Below are positions 9,394 to 19,099 of a stretch of DNA of 64,000 nucleotides, piece after piece. Location: assembly GCA_016703785.1 (NCBI GenBank), contig JADJBM010000014.1:62001-126000 (forward strand), read 5' to 3'. A model generated the notes under the pieces. The model was not told the origin of the DNA, did not search any database, and saw only the letters and a program-made list of their open reading frames with translations. This DNA comes from Betaproteobacteria bacterium. Lineage in GTDB: Bacteria; Pseudomonadota; Gammaproteobacteria; Burkholderiales; Rhodocyclaceae. The translations under genes and the position numbers were made by a program. Each line of letters starts with the position of its first letter. Positions within the stretch are counted from its first letter, which is position 1.

Positions 9394-12300
9394 CCCGCCT
9401 GTACGTCTTCCTGAGCCGACCCTTCCTCGACCACCATCTCGCGATCGACTGCGATATCCTCCCCCACGGCTTGCATGCGCCGAGTGCGATGATAGGCTAG
9501 GCCCGTACCTGCCGGAATAAGGCGGCCGACAATCACGTTTTCCTTCAGGCCACGCAATTCATCGCGCTTGCCCATGATGGCTGCCTCAGTAAGCACGCGA
9601 GTGGTTTCCTGGAATGAAGCTGCAGAGATGAAGGAATCCGTTGACAGGGAAGCCTTGGTGATGCCAAGAAGCAAATACTGATACTCGGCCGGGCGCTTGC
9701 CCTGATTGATCGCTTTGTCATTCTCGTCAAGCACCTCCGCGCGTTCCACTTGCTCCTCGCGTATGAAATGCGTATCGCCCGGGTCGGTGATGACGACACG
9801 GCGCAGCATCTGCCTCACGATCACCTCGATATGCTTGTCGTTGATCTTCACGCCCTGCAGGCGATAGACGTCCTGCACCTCGTCGATAATGTAATGCGCC
9901 AGTTCCTCTACCCCCTTTAGCCGAAGTATGTCGTGCGGATCAGCCGGTCCATCGACGATGAATTCGCCACGATTCACGACCTGCCCGTCGTGGGCCATGA
10001 CATGCTTGTCTTTCGTGATCAGGTACTCGTGTGCCACACCATCCGGTTCGGTGATCACTAGGCGCTGCTTCCCCTTGGTGTCCTTACCGAACGAGACCGT
10101 GCCAGTGACTTCTGCAAGCATTCCGGCATCTTTGGGTGAACGGGCTTCGAAGAGTTCCGCCACGCGCGGCAAGCCGCCCGTAATGTCGCGTGTCTTAGAC
10201 GATTCCTGCGGAATACGCGCAAGAATGTCTCCGACACTCGCCTGTTGTCCATCCTTCACCGTAATGATTGAGCCCACTTGAAATGTGATGGTTACAGAAT
10301 GATCGGTGCCGTGAATCTTTACTTCATCGCCGGAAGGGGTGAGAAGTTTCACCTGCGGACGCAAGCCCTTCGTGATTGCACTCGCCTTGCGCTTGGAGTC
10401 AATGACCACAAGGGTCGACAGACCAGTGACTTCGTCAATCTGCTTGGTGACGGTTGCACCTTCTTCAACGTTCTCGAACTTCACCGTGCCTGCGTACTCA
10501 GTGACGATCGGTCGGGTATGGGGATCCCATGTGGCCAGTTGGGTGCCGGCTCTTACGTGCTTGCCGTCATCCACAGACAGCATGGCGCCATAAGGCACCT
10601 TGTGGCGCTCGCGCTCACGTCCATGGTCATCTGTTATCAATACCTCGGCTGAACGTGCGATGACGACTTTCTCCCCTTTCGGGTTGGTAACATAGCGCAT
10701 GTTCTGCGTAAACCGCACCGTGCCTACAGACTTGGCCTCGACATGCGAAGCCGACGCTGCGCGTGACGCCGCTCCACCGACGTGAAAGGTGCGCATGGTA
10801 AGCTGGGTACCCGGTTCACCGATCGACTGGGCAGCAATGACTCCAACCGCTTCGCCCGAGTTGACCAGAACGCCGCGCCCCAAATCCCGGCCGTAGCATT
10901 TGGCGCACAGGCCATAACGTGTCTCGCAACTAAGCGGGGTTCGCACGCGCACCTCGTCCACGCCCAGCGACTCAATCAGATCGACCGCATCCTCATCAAG
11001 CAGAAATCCAACTGGAAAGAGGACATCCTGTGTTTCCGGATGGAGCACCTCGGAAATTGTGACACGACCGAGAATACGTTCGCGCAATGCCTCTACCACC
11101 TCGCCGCCTTCGACCAGCGCCTTCATGGCAAAACCGTTGCTGGTTCCGCAATCATCCTCCGTCACCACCAAGTCCTGTGTTACGTCGACCAGACGGCGGG
11201 TCAAATAGCCTGAATTCGCGGTTTTCAGAGCGGTGTCGGCCAGGCCTTTGCGTGCTCCATGCGTCGAAATGAAGTACTGCTGAACATTGAGGCCTTCCCG
11301 GAAATTTGTGGTGATTGGAACTTCAATGATCGACCCGTCCGGCTTGGCCATTAGTCCGCGCATGCCGGCCAACTGTCGAATTTGTGCTGCAGAGCCGCGA
11401 GCGCCGGAATCGGCCATCATGTAAATGGAGTTAAACGACTCCTGCGCTACCCTTTTGCCACTACGGTCAGCTACTTCCTGATGCGAGAGCTGCTCCATCA
11501 TGGCTTTAGCAACCTGGTCACCCGCACGGCCCCATATGTCCACAACCTTGTTGTAACGCTCGCCGTCGGTGACGAGTCCCGAGGTGTATTGCTTTTCGAT
11601 TTCCTTGACTTCATGCTCGGCGGCAGAAATGATTTCGTGCTTCTGTGGCGGCACTAACATGTCCCCAATCGATATGGAAATCCCGGCGCGTGTCGCCAAA
11701 GCGAAGCCCGCCTGCATCAGCTTGTCGGCGAAGATCACCGTCTCCTTCAGACCGCAGCGACGGAAGCATGCGTTGATAAGGCGTGATATTTCCTTTTTCT
11801 TGAGCGTTTTATTGATGATCGAGAAAGGCAGTCCGGCTGGCAGTATTTCTGACAGGATGGCTCGGCCGATCGTGGTTTCGTAGCGCGTGATCTTCTCGCG
11901 CTTTTCCCCTTCCTCGCTGACGTCGTATTCCTTGACGCGCGCAAGAATTCTGGCGTGTAAATCAGCCTGGCCAGACTCATAGGCACGCTTCACCTCGGCG
12001 ATATCGGTGAAGGCCATGCCCTCGCCACGAGCATTGATGTGCTCGCGCGTCGCGAAGTAAAGGCCCAGAACAATGTCCTGCGATGGCACGATAATGGGTT
12101 CGCCATTGGCAGGCGAGAGTATGTTGTTCGACGACAGCATCAGCGTCCGCGCTTCCATCTGGGCTTCCAGCGACAGCGGGATGTGCACCGCCATCTGGTC
12201 GCCGTCGAAGTCAGCGTTAAAGGCTACGCATACGAGCGGATGCAACTGAATGGCCTTCCCCTCGATCAGGGTCGGTTCGAAAGCCTGAATGCCAAGCCGG

Positions 12301-13589
12301 TGCAGGGTTGGCGCGCGGTTGAGCATGACAGGATGCTCACGGATCACCTCTTCGAGGATATCCCACACCTCTGGCACTTCCTGCTCGACCAGCTTCTTTG
12401 CCGCCTTGATGGTGGTGGCTAACCCCAGCAACTCCAGTTTGTTGAAGATGAATGGCTTGAATAGCTCCAGCGCCATCTTCTTCGGTAGGCCGCATTGGTG
12501 CAATTTCAACTGCGGACCCACCACGATCACTGAGCGCCCAGAGTAGTCCACACGCTTTCCCAGAAGGTTCTGGCGGAAGCGGCCGCCTTTACCCTTAATC
12601 ATATCTGCGAGTGACTTCAGCGGGCGCTTGTTGGCACCAGTCATTGCCTTGCCACGGCGACCGTTGTCGAGCAGCGAGTCAACCGCTTCCTGTAGCATGC
12701 GCTTCTCGTTGCGCACAATGATTTCAGGAGCCTTGAGTTCCAGTAAGCGCTTCAGACGGTTGTTGCGGTTGATAACGCGGCGGTAGAGGTCGTTTAGATC
12801 CGACGTGGCGAACCGACCGCCGTCCAAAGGCACCAGAGGTCGCAGGTCGGGGGGCAGTACAGGTAGCACTTCGAGAATCATCCAGTCCGGCTTGATGCCG
12901 GAATGCTGGAAGCCCTCCAGAACCTTGAGTCGCTTGGCGATTTTCTTGATCTTGGCCTCGGATCCGGTCGTCTCAAGTTCCTTGCGCAGGACGTCGATTT
13001 CGTGATTTGCATCAAGAGAGCGAAGCAGTTCGCGAATGCCCTCGGCACCCATCAACGCGGCAAAATCGTCACCGTACTCTTCGACCTTGGCGAGATAGTC
13101 ATCTTCTGACAACAACTGGGCTCGATTGAGCGGTGTCATGCCGGCATCGACAACGACATAAGCTTCGAAATAGAGTACGCGCTCAATATCGCGCAACGTC
13201 ATATCAAGCACCATACCGAGGCGGCTGGGCAAACTCTTCAGGAACCAGATGTGGGCAACGGGCGAAGCAAGTTCAATGTGGCCCATGCGCTCACGACGCA
13301 CTTTGGACAACGTGACTTCGACTCCGCACTTCTCGCAGATGACCCCGCGGTGCTTGAGGCGCTTGTATTTACCGCACAAACATTCGTAGTCCTTCACCGG
13401 ACCAAAAATCTTGGCACAGAAAAGACCATCTCTCTCCGGCTTAAAGGTGCGGTAGTTGATGGTCTCCGGCTTTTTCACCTCACCGTAGGACCAGGAGCGA
13501 ATCTTCTCAGGCGAGGCGAGGCCGATGGTAATGGCATCAAACTCTTCTTCCTGTGTTACCTGCTTGAACAGATCGAGTAATGCTTTCAT
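9390..13589 (-). CDS. rpoC: DNA-directed RNA polymerase subunit beta'
   Basis: RpoC (1399 residues, normal for betaproteobacteria) forms the catalytic clamp of RNA polymerase. The N-terminal zinc ribbon CLCGKYKRLKHRGVICEKCG lies near residues 70-90 and the catalytic NADFDGDQMAVH motif near residue 460 holds the three magnesium-binding Asp. The second cysteine cluster (CETRYGLCAKCYG) and the GEPGTQLTMRTFHVGG bridge/trigger-loop region are intact. It is 99 bases downstream of rpoB, with no obvious terminator between, and ends inside the str promoter. Confidence 0.99.
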   Translation of the reverse strand: MKALLDLFKQVTQEEEFDAITIGLASPEKIRSWSYGEVKKPETINYRTFKPERDGLFCAKIFGPVKDYECLCGKYKRLKHRGVICEKCGVEVTLSKVRRERMGHIELASPVAHIWFLKSLPSRLGMVLDMTLRDIERVLYFEAYVVVDAGMTPLNRAQLLSEDDYLAKVEEYGDDFAALMGAEGIRELLRSLDANHEIDVLRKELETTGSEAKIKKIAKRLKVLEGFQHSGIKPDWMILEVLPVLPPDLRPLVPLDGGRFATSDLNDLYRRVINRNNRLKRLLELKAPEIIVRNEKRMLQEAVDSLLDNGRRGKAMTGANKRPLKSLADMIKGKGGRFRQNLLGKRVDYSGRSVIVVGPQLKLHQCGLPKKMALELFKPFIFNKLELLGLATTIKAAKKLVEQEVPEVWDILEEVIREHPVMLNRAPTLHRLGIQAFEPTLIEGKAIQLHPLVCVAFNADFDGDQMAVHIPLSLEAQMEARTLMLSSNNILSPANGEPIIVPSQDIVLGLYFATREHINARGEGMAFTDIAEVKRAYESGQADLHARILARVKEYDVSEEGEKREKITRYETTIGRAILSEILPAGLPFSIINKTLKKKEISRLINACFRRCGLKETVIFADKLMQAGFALATRAGISISIGDMLVPPQKHEIISAAEHEVKEIEKQYTSGLVTDGERYNKVVDIWGRAGDQVAKAMMEQLSHQEVADRSGKRVAQESFNSIYMMADSGARGSAAQIRQLAGMRGLMAKPDGSIIEVPITTNFREGLNVQQYFISTHGARKGLADTALKTANSGYLTRRLVDVTQDLVVTEDDCGTSNGFAMKALVEGGEVVEALRERILGRVTISEVLHPETQDVLFPVGFLLDEDAVDLIESLGVDEVRVRTPLSCETRYGLCAKCYGRDLGRGVLVNSGEAVGVIAAQSIGEPGTQLTMRTFHVGGAASRAASASHVEAKSVGTVRFTQNMRYVTNPKGEKVVIARSAEVLITDDHGRERERHKVPYGAMLSVDDGKHVRAGTQLATWDPHTRPIVTEYAGTVKFENVEEGATVTKQIDEVTGLSTLVVIDSKRKASAITKGLRPQVKLLTPSGDEVKIHGTDHSVTITFQVGSIITVKDGQQASVGDILARIPQESSKTRDITGGLPRVAELFEARSPKDAGMLAEVTGTVSFGKDTKGKQRLVITEPDGVAHEYLITKDKHVMAHDGQVVNRGEFIVDGPADPHDILRLKGVEELAHYIIDEVQDVYRLQGVKINDKHIEVIVRQMLRRVVITDPGDTHFIREEQVERAEVLDENDKAINQGKRPAEYQYLLLGITKASLSTDSFISAASFQETTRVLTEAAIMGKRDELRGLKENVIVGRLIPAGTGLAYHRTRRMQAVGEDIAVDREMVVEEGSAQEDVQAG

Positions 13590-13688
13590 GTCTTCACTCC
13601 AGTAAGGGGTGAACCTTCAAATCAAAGAATCGGCAATATAAATGGCCCTGACCGCACCAGATGCGCGTCCGGTGGCATCTTTATGTCG

Positions 13689-16600
13689 TCAGTACCGCTC
13701 CAAGTCGATATCGATTGCCAGGGAACGGATTTCCTTCACCAGGACATTGAAGGACTCTGGCATTCCGGCATCAATCTTGTGCTCGCCCTTGACGATATTT
13801 TCATAGACCTTGGTACGGCCAGAGACGTCGTCAGACTTGACCGTAAGCATCTCCTGCAGCGTATAGGAGGCACCGTAGGCTTCGAGCGCCCACACCTCCA
13901 TCTCGCCGAAGCGCTGACCACCGAACTGCGCCTTTCCGCCCAACGGCTGCTGTGTTACAAGACTGTACGGCCCAGTGGAGCGCGCATGCATCTTGTCGTC
14001 AACTAGGTGATGCAGCTTCAGCACGTGCATGTAGCCCACAGTCACGGGACGTTCGAACTTCTCACCTGTGCGGCCGTCAAATAGCGAGACTTGCCCTGTA
14101 CTTGGCAATCCGGCCAACTCGAGCATGTTCTTGATTTCGTCCTCATGGGCACCATCAAACACCGGTGTGGCAAACGGCACGCCCAGTCTGAGATTGCTTG
14201 CAAGTTCAGCAATCTCCTGGTCGGACAGCGAATCGATATCCTCACCCTTACCGCTTGAGTTATAGATCTTGTTTAGGTATTTACGCAGTTCGGCCACGGC
14301 GGTCTGCTTCTTCAGTATTTCGCCGATCTTTAGCCCGAGGCCTTTGGCAGCCCAGCCGAGATGTGTCTCCAAAATCTGACCAATGTTCATCCGCGAAGGC
14401 ACGCCGAGCGGATTGAGCACAATGTCGACAGTCGTACCATCGGCCATGTGAGGCATGTCCTCTATGGGTACGATGCGCGAAACGACGCCTTTGTTGCCAT
14501 GGCGCCCAGCCATCTTGTCGCCGGGCTGTAGGCGACGCTTGACGGCCAGGTAAACCTTGACCATTTTCTGTACGCCCGGTGGCAGTTCGTCACCCTGCGT
14601 GAGTTTTTTCTTCTTTGCCTCGAAGGCCTGGTCGAAATCTTTGCGTGTCTGCTCGATGCTCTCACGCAAATTCTCCAATTGCTGCGCCGTTTCATCATTG
14701 GCCAAGCCAATGTCGAACCAGTGGTGCGGGTCGATCGATTCCAGATAGGCCTTGCTCAACTTGGTGCCTTTTGCCAGCTTTTTCGGACCCTTGCTGGCAA
14801 CCTTGCCGACAAGCAGGCGCTCGATACGCGCAAAGGTGTCCCGCTCGACAATTCGCATCTGATCCGCCAGATCCGTCTTGTAGCGGCGCAACTCATCGTC
14901 GATGATCTGCTGGGCGCGCTTGTCGCGTTCGATACCCTCGCGCGTAAACACCTGTACATCAATCACCGTACCGGACATGCCTGACGGGACACGCAGACCC
15001 GTGTCTTTCACGTCGGAGGCCTTCTCGCCGAAGATGGCACGTAACAGCTTTTCCTCCGGTGTCAGTTGCGTCTCGCCCTTCGGTGTCACCTTGCCGACCA
15101 GCACATCCCCCGCTTCAACCTCGGCACCGATATAAACAATGCCAGATTCATCGAGGCGCGACAGTTGCGCCTCGCCCAGGGAGGCGATGTCTCGGGTAAT
15201 TTCTTCCGCACCTAGCTTGGTGTCGCGGGCGACCACAGTCAATTCCTCGATATGGATCGATGTGAAGCGGTCATCGGCCACTACTCGCTCGGAAATGAGG
15301 ATGGAATCTTCGAAGTTATAACCGTTCCAGGGCATGAAGGCCACCAACATGTTCTGACCCAGCGCCAGTTCACCCATGTCGGTAGAGGCGCCATCAGCAA
15401 TGACATCACCCTTGGCGATGATATCGCTTACCCTCACCAGTGGACGCTGGTTGATATTGGTGTTCTGGTTGGAGCGGGTGTACTTGATCAGATTGTAAAT
15501 GTCGACACCGACCTCACCAGGTACCGTTTCGTCGTCATGCACGCGCACGACAATCCGGTTGGCGTCGACATAGTCGACCACACCACCACGCAGTGCCTGC
15601 ACGGCTGTGCCGGAATCGACGGCTACAGTGCGCTCGATGCCAGTGCCGACCAACGCCTTCTCGGCGCGCAGACAGGGTACTGCCTGCCGCTGCATGTTGG
15701 CGCCCATCAGGGCGCGATTGGCATCATCGTGTTCGAGAAAGGGGATGAGTGAGGCGGCCACCGAGACGATTTGACCGGGCGCAATATCCATGTATTGCAC
15801 CTGATCCGGCGTAACCATCGAGAATTCGCTCTTGTGACGAGATGAGACCAATTCGTCGACAAGCTTGCCTCGTTTATCAAGTTGGGCGTTCGCTTGCGCG
15901 ATGATAAAGTGCCCCTCCTCAATCGCAGACAGATAATCAATCTGATCGGATACGCGACCGTCCGCTACCTTGCGGTAGGGTGTTTCCATAAAACCAAACT
16001 GGTTTGTGCGTGCGTACAGCGCCAGCGAGTTGATCAGGCCAATGTTTGGGCCTTCTGGCGTTTCGATCGGACAGACGCGGCCATAGTGGGTCGGGTGCAC
16101 ATCGCGAACCTCGAAGCCAGCACGTTCTCGCGTCAGCCCCCCGGGGCCGAGAGCCGAAACGCGGCGCTTGTGTGTGATCTCAGACAACGGATTGGTCTGA
16201 TCCATGAATTGTGAGAGCTGACTGGAGCCGAAGAACTCCTTGATCGCGGCCGAGATAGGCTTGGCATTGATCAGGTCGTGCGGCATCAGGTTGTCGCTCT
16301 CCGCCTGGCCAAGCCGTTCCTTCACAGCACGTTCGACACGCACCAAACCTGCGCGGAACTGGTTTTCGGCCAGTTCACCGACAGACCGCACGCGACGATT
16401 GCCAAGGTGGTCGATGTCATCGATCTCGCCGCGGCCATTCCGAAGTTCGACGAGAATGCGGATGACGTCGATGAGATCCTGATTGGACAGTGTGCCGGGG
16501 CCGTCCAGTTCGGTGCGCCCGACGCGGCGGTTGAATTTCATGCGGCCTACGGCCGACAAATCATAGCGTTCTTCCGAGTAGAACAATCCGTGGAATAAGG

Positions 16601-17762
16601 TCTCCACGGCGTCCTCGGTGGGGGGCTCGCCGGGACGCATCATTCGATAGATTGCGACTCGGGCCGCCAACTGATCTGCCGTTTCATCGGTGCGCAACGT
16701 CGATGAAATGTAGGCGCCACGATCAAGGTCGTTGGTGTGCAGCGTGTTCAGTTCAGCAACACCGGATTCGCGCAACTTGCCGAGCAAATCCTCGGTGAGT
16801 TCATCATTGGCATTGGCGAGAATCTCGCCCGTCTCGGCATCGATGACATTGCGGCCGATGACGCGGCCGACAAGGAATTCCTCGGGTACATTGATCTTCT
16901 TGATGCCTGCTTCGGCCAACTCACGGATGTGTTTGGCGGTAATGCGCTTGTCCTTGGCGACCAGCGTCTTTCCGGCCTTGTCGGTGATATCGAAGCGTGC
17001 CACCTCGCCCCGTAGGCGTTCTGGCACGACCTCGAACTGAATACCCTTCTTGGTCAGGTGAAAGGCATCGAACTCGAAGAAAGTAGCCAGAATCTGCTCC
17101 GGTGTCAGGCCAATTGCCTTGAGCAGGATCGTCACAGGCATCTTGCGCCTGCGGTCCACGCGAAAGAAAAGATAGTCTTTAGGATCAAACTCGAAATCCA
17201 GCCACGAGCCCCTGTAGGGAATAATGCGCGCCGAGAACAGCAACTTGCCCGACGAGTGGGTCTTGCCACGGTCATGTTCGAAGAACACGCCCGGGGAGCG
17301 ATGCAACTGGGAAACGATAACCCGCTCTGTGCCATTGATGACGAACGAACCGGTGGTCGTCATGAGCGGAATTTCGCCCATATAGACCTCCTGTTCCTTC
17401 ACTTCCTTGATGGTCTCCTTCGCCGCTTCACGATCCATGATGACCAGGCGTACTCGAGCGCGGAGCGGACTCGCAAAAGTCAGGCCGCGCTGCTGGCATT
17501 CCTTTACGTCAAAGGCGGGTTCGCCCAGCGCGTAATATACGAACTCCAGCCGAGCGTTGCCGCTATGGCTCGAGATCGGAAAGATCGAGGTAAAGGCGGC
17601 TTGCAAGCCCTGATTGCGGCGTTGCGCCGGCGGGATGTCCGTCTGCAGGAAAGCCAGGTAGGACTCCAGCTGAGTGGCCAGCAGGAAAGGCACATCGAGC
17701 ACGCTCGCACGCTTGGCAAAGCTCTTGCGGATGCGTTTTTTCTCGGTATAGGAGTACGTCAT
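13689..17762 (-). CDS. rpoB: DNA-directed RNA polymerase subunit beta
   Basis: RpoB (1357 residues) is the second large RNA polymerase subunit. The rifampicin pocket reads SSQLSQFMDQTNPLSEITHKR followed by RVSALGPGGL, so the Asp, His and Ser positions most often mutated to resistance are wild type. The conserved GRHGNKGVVS and the C-terminal GGKAQFGGQRFGEMEVWALEAYGA are present. The ATG at 17762 starts MTYSYTEKKRIRKSF, the usual betaproteobacterial start. It is 153 bases downstream of rplL, and the spacer holds a strong hairpin. Confidence 0.99.
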   Translation of the reverse strand: MTYSYTEKKRIRKSFAKRASVLDVPFLLATQLESYLAFLQTDIPPAQRRNQGLQAAFTSIFPISSHSGNARLEFVYYALGEPAFDVKECQQRGLTFASPLRARVRLVIMDREAAKETIKEVKEQEVYMGEIPLMTTTGSFVINGTERVIVSQLHRSPGVFFEHDRGKTHSSGKLLFSARIIPYRGSWLDFEFDPKDYLFFRVDRRRKMPVTILLKAIGLTPEQILATFFEFDAFHLTKKGIQFEVVPERLRGEVARFDITDKAGKTLVAKDKRITAKHIRELAEAGIKKINVPEEFLVGRVIGRNVIDAETGEILANANDELTEDLLGKLRESGVAELNTLHTNDLDRGAYISSTLRTDETADQLAARVAIYRMMRPGEPPTEDAVETLFHGLFYSEERYDLSAVGRMKFNRRVGRTELDGPGTLSNQDLIDVIRILVELRNGRGEIDDIDHLGNRRVRSVGELAENQFRAGLVRVERAVKERLGQAESDNLMPHDLINAKPISAAIKEFFGSSQLSQFMDQTNPLSEITHKRRVSALGPGGLTRERAGFEVRDVHPTHYGRVCPIETPEGPNIGLINSLALYARTNQFGFMETPYRKVADGRVSDQIDYLSAIEEGHFIIAQANAQLDKRGKLVDELVSSRHKSEFSMVTPDQVQYMDIAPGQIVSVAASLIPFLEHDDANRALMGANMQRQAVPCLRAEKALVGTGIERTVAVDSGTAVQALRGGVVDYVDANRIVVRVHDDETVPGEVGVDIYNLIKYTRSNQNTNINQRPLVRVSDIIAKGDVIADGASTDMGELALGQNMLVAFMPWNGYNFEDSILISERVVADDRFTSIHIEELTVVARDTKLGAEEITRDIASLGEAQLSRLDESGIVYIGAEVEAGDVLVGKVTPKGETQLTPEEKLLRAIFGEKASDVKDTGLRVPSGMSGTVIDVQVFTREGIERDKRAQQIIDDELRRYKTDLADQMRIVERDTFARIERLLVGKVASKGPKKLAKGTKLSKAYLESIDPHHWFDIGLANDETAQQLENLRESIEQTRKDFDQAFEAKKKKLTQGDELPPGVQKMVKVYLAVKRRLQPGDKMAGRHGNKGVVSRIVPIEDMPHMADGTTVDIVLNPLGVPSRMNIGQILETHLGWAAKGLGLKIGEILKKQTAVAELRKYLNKIYNSSGKGEDIDSLSDQEIAELASNLRLGVPFATPVFDGAHEDEIKNMLELAGLPSTGQVSLFDGRTGEKFERPVTVGYMHVLKLHHLVDDKMHARSTGPYSLVTQQPLGGKAQFGGQRFGEMEVWALEAYGASYTLQEMLTVKSDDVSGRTKVYENIVKGEHKIDAGMPESFNVLVKEIRSLAIDIDLERY

Positions 17763-17784
17763 ATCGGCTCCGGGGGTGAGAAAT

Positions 17785-17852
17785 CAGTTTTCAGTTGTCA
17801 GTTGCATGCGGCGCCGTGTTGTCCTATGCAGGCTGCTGGCAACTGGAAACTG
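17785..17852. repeat. Imperfect inverted repeat in the rplL-rpoB spacer
   Basis: The arm CAGTTTTCAGTTGTC (17785-17799) pairs at 13 of 15 positions with 17838-17852, leaving a 38-base loop. It lies in the rpoB leader, 23 bases before the rpoB start. It could fold in the mRNA leader or be the remnant of a small repeated element; neither can be settled from one copy. Confidence 0.5.
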
Positions 17853-17872
17853 GGTCTTTCTTCAAAGGCAAA

Positions 17873-17898
17873 GGGCTGGCGGTCCAAACCGCCAGCCC
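17873..17898 (-). terminator. Hairpin between rplL and rpoB (possible attenuator)
   Basis: A perfect 10-bp stem (GGGCTGGCGG / CCGCCAGCCC) with a 6-base loop starts 17 bases after the rplL stop. On the transcribed strand it is followed by TTTGCCTTTG, only a weak U-tract. It therefore resembles the partial terminator/attenuator known in the rplL-rpoB spacer of enterobacteria, which reduces RNA polymerase expression relative to L7/L12. The function here is inferred from position and structure. Confidence 0.6.
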
Positions 17899-17915
17899 AA
17901 CCTGCAAAAACAGCC

Positions 17916-18293
17916 TTACTTGATCTCGGCTTTCGCGCCGGCGTCTTCCAACTGCTTCTTGATTGCCTCGGCGTCAGCCTTTGGGATCGCTTCCTTGACA
18001 GGCTTGGGTGCGCCATCGACTAGGTCTTTGGCTTCTTTGAGACCCAGGCCAGTTACCGCGCGAACCACCTTGATCACCTCAACCTTCTTGTCGCCCGTAG
18101 CGGCGAGAATGACGGTGAACTCGGTCTGCTCCTCCGCCACCGGGGCAGCGGCACCGCCAGCGCCGGCGCCGGCGACTGCCATCGCCGCGGCAGAAACACC
18201 GAACTTCACTTCGAACGCCTTTACCAGGTCGTTCAAGTCCATCACCGTCATGCTGCCGACGGCTTCGAGGATGTCTTCTTTGCTGATAGCCAT
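17916..18293 (-). CDS. rplL: 50S ribosomal protein L7/L12
   Basis: L7/L12 (125 residues) forms the dimeric stalk that recruits translational GTPases. The N-terminal dimerisation domain (MAISKEDILEAVGSMTVMDL), the Ala/Gly-rich hinge (AVAGAGAGGAAAPV) and the globular C-terminal domain (EKTEF-like EQTEFTVIL, KVIKVVRAVTGLGLKEAKDLVD) are all present. I use the ATG at 18293; an in-frame TTG six bases upstream has worse spacing to the GGAG ribosome-binding site. It is 38 bases after rplJ. Confidence 0.98.
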   Translation of the reverse strand: MAISKEDILEAVGSMTVMDLNDLVKAFEVKFGVSAAAMAVAGAGAGGAAAPVAEEQTEFTVILAATGDKKVEVIKVVRAVTGLGLKEAKDLVDGAPKPVKEAIPKADAEAIKKQLEDAGAKAEIK

Positions 18294-18331
18294 GTTCAAT
18301 TACTCCAGATTCGTAAATAGTAGGGGATCGT

Positions 18332-18829
18332 TCAAGCAGCGGCTGCTTCGCGCTGTCTGGCAAGCGCGCCTAGTGCAATGGCAAATCCAGACACCGGCGC
18401 TTGCATGACACCGAGCAGCCTGGCGAGCAACTCCTCGCGGCCCGGTATTGAGGCCAGCGCCTGCACGCCTGCCTTGTCCAGTGCCTTGCCGGCATGCGCA
18501 CCCGCCTTGAGCACCAGTTTTTCGTTGCTCTTGGCGAAATCATGCAGTACTTTTGCCGCTGCGACCGGGTCGCTGGAAATGCTGTAAATCAGCGGGCCAG
18601 TCAGTTGGTCGGCGAGCACTGAGAATATCGTGCCCTCAACCGCCCGACGGGCCAGAGTGTTCCTTAGCACGCGCAAATAAACACCCGACTGCCGCGCCTT
18701 GGCACGAAGCTGGGTTAAATTGCCCACCTCAATGCCACGGTACTCCGCCACGACGACGGTCTGGGCGCTGGCAACCTGCGCCGAAACCTCCGCCACAATG
18801 GCTTTTTTGCTTTCAAGATTGAGGCCCAT
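18332..18829 (-). CDS. rplJ: 50S ribosomal protein L10
   Basis: L10 (165 residues) anchors the L7/L12 stalk dimers and, in complex with them, represses its own mRNA. The ATG at 18829 (MGLNLESKKAIVAEVS) has a good AGGA ribosome-binding site; an upstream in-frame start at 18859 would add ten unconserved residues. The GIEVGNLTQLRAKAR and LRVLRNTLARRAVEGT segments fit the family. The 270-base upstream leader is the expected autoregulatory site. Confidence 0.97.
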   Translation of the reverse strand: MGLNLESKKAIVAEVSAQVASAQTVVVAEYRGIEVGNLTQLRAKARQSGVYLRVLRNTLARRAVEGTIFSVLADQLTGPLIYSISSDPVAAAKVLHDFAKSNEKLVLKAGAHAGKALDKAGVQALASIPGREELLARLLGVMQAPVSGFAIALGALARQREAAAA

Positions 18830-19099
18830 GAGGTCCTTTCTCCTATCAAGTCCACACACGGCGGAACACTCCGCCGCACCTACGGCGACCTGGATCAGGA
18901 GTGCAATCCGTTACAATCTGGCAACGGACAAAATCCTGTCTGAGTACACCGTCTGCGCAGGCCGCTTTCGCGCTTAAGCCTTCAGGCCAAACAGCACCCT
19001 CGGGTACCTGCGGTCTTTGACGATCCGCCGGATCAGCTAGCGCTTCCTCGACGTCTCAAAGCCTTCTCCTCGCCTTGGCGAAGATCTCATTCTTTACTG
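18830..19099 (-). promoter_or_regulatory. rplJ leader region, probable L10/L12 autoregulatory RNA
   Basis: This 270-base stretch between rplA and rplJ contains no gene. The minus-strand transcript has several GC-rich stems, including CCGTT/AACGG and a GCGGCGGA-TCCGCC-type stem just before the AGGA ribosome-binding site. Proteobacterial L10-L12 leaders lie in exactly this place and allow translational feedback and partial transcriptional read-through. The assignment rests on position and length; I did not match the Rfam consensus base by base. Confidence 0.5.

Noticed and set aside
17785..17852. Insertion-sequence end or MITE
   Set aside because: Only one imperfect 15-base pair of arms, no target duplication and no transposase; kept only as a repeat.
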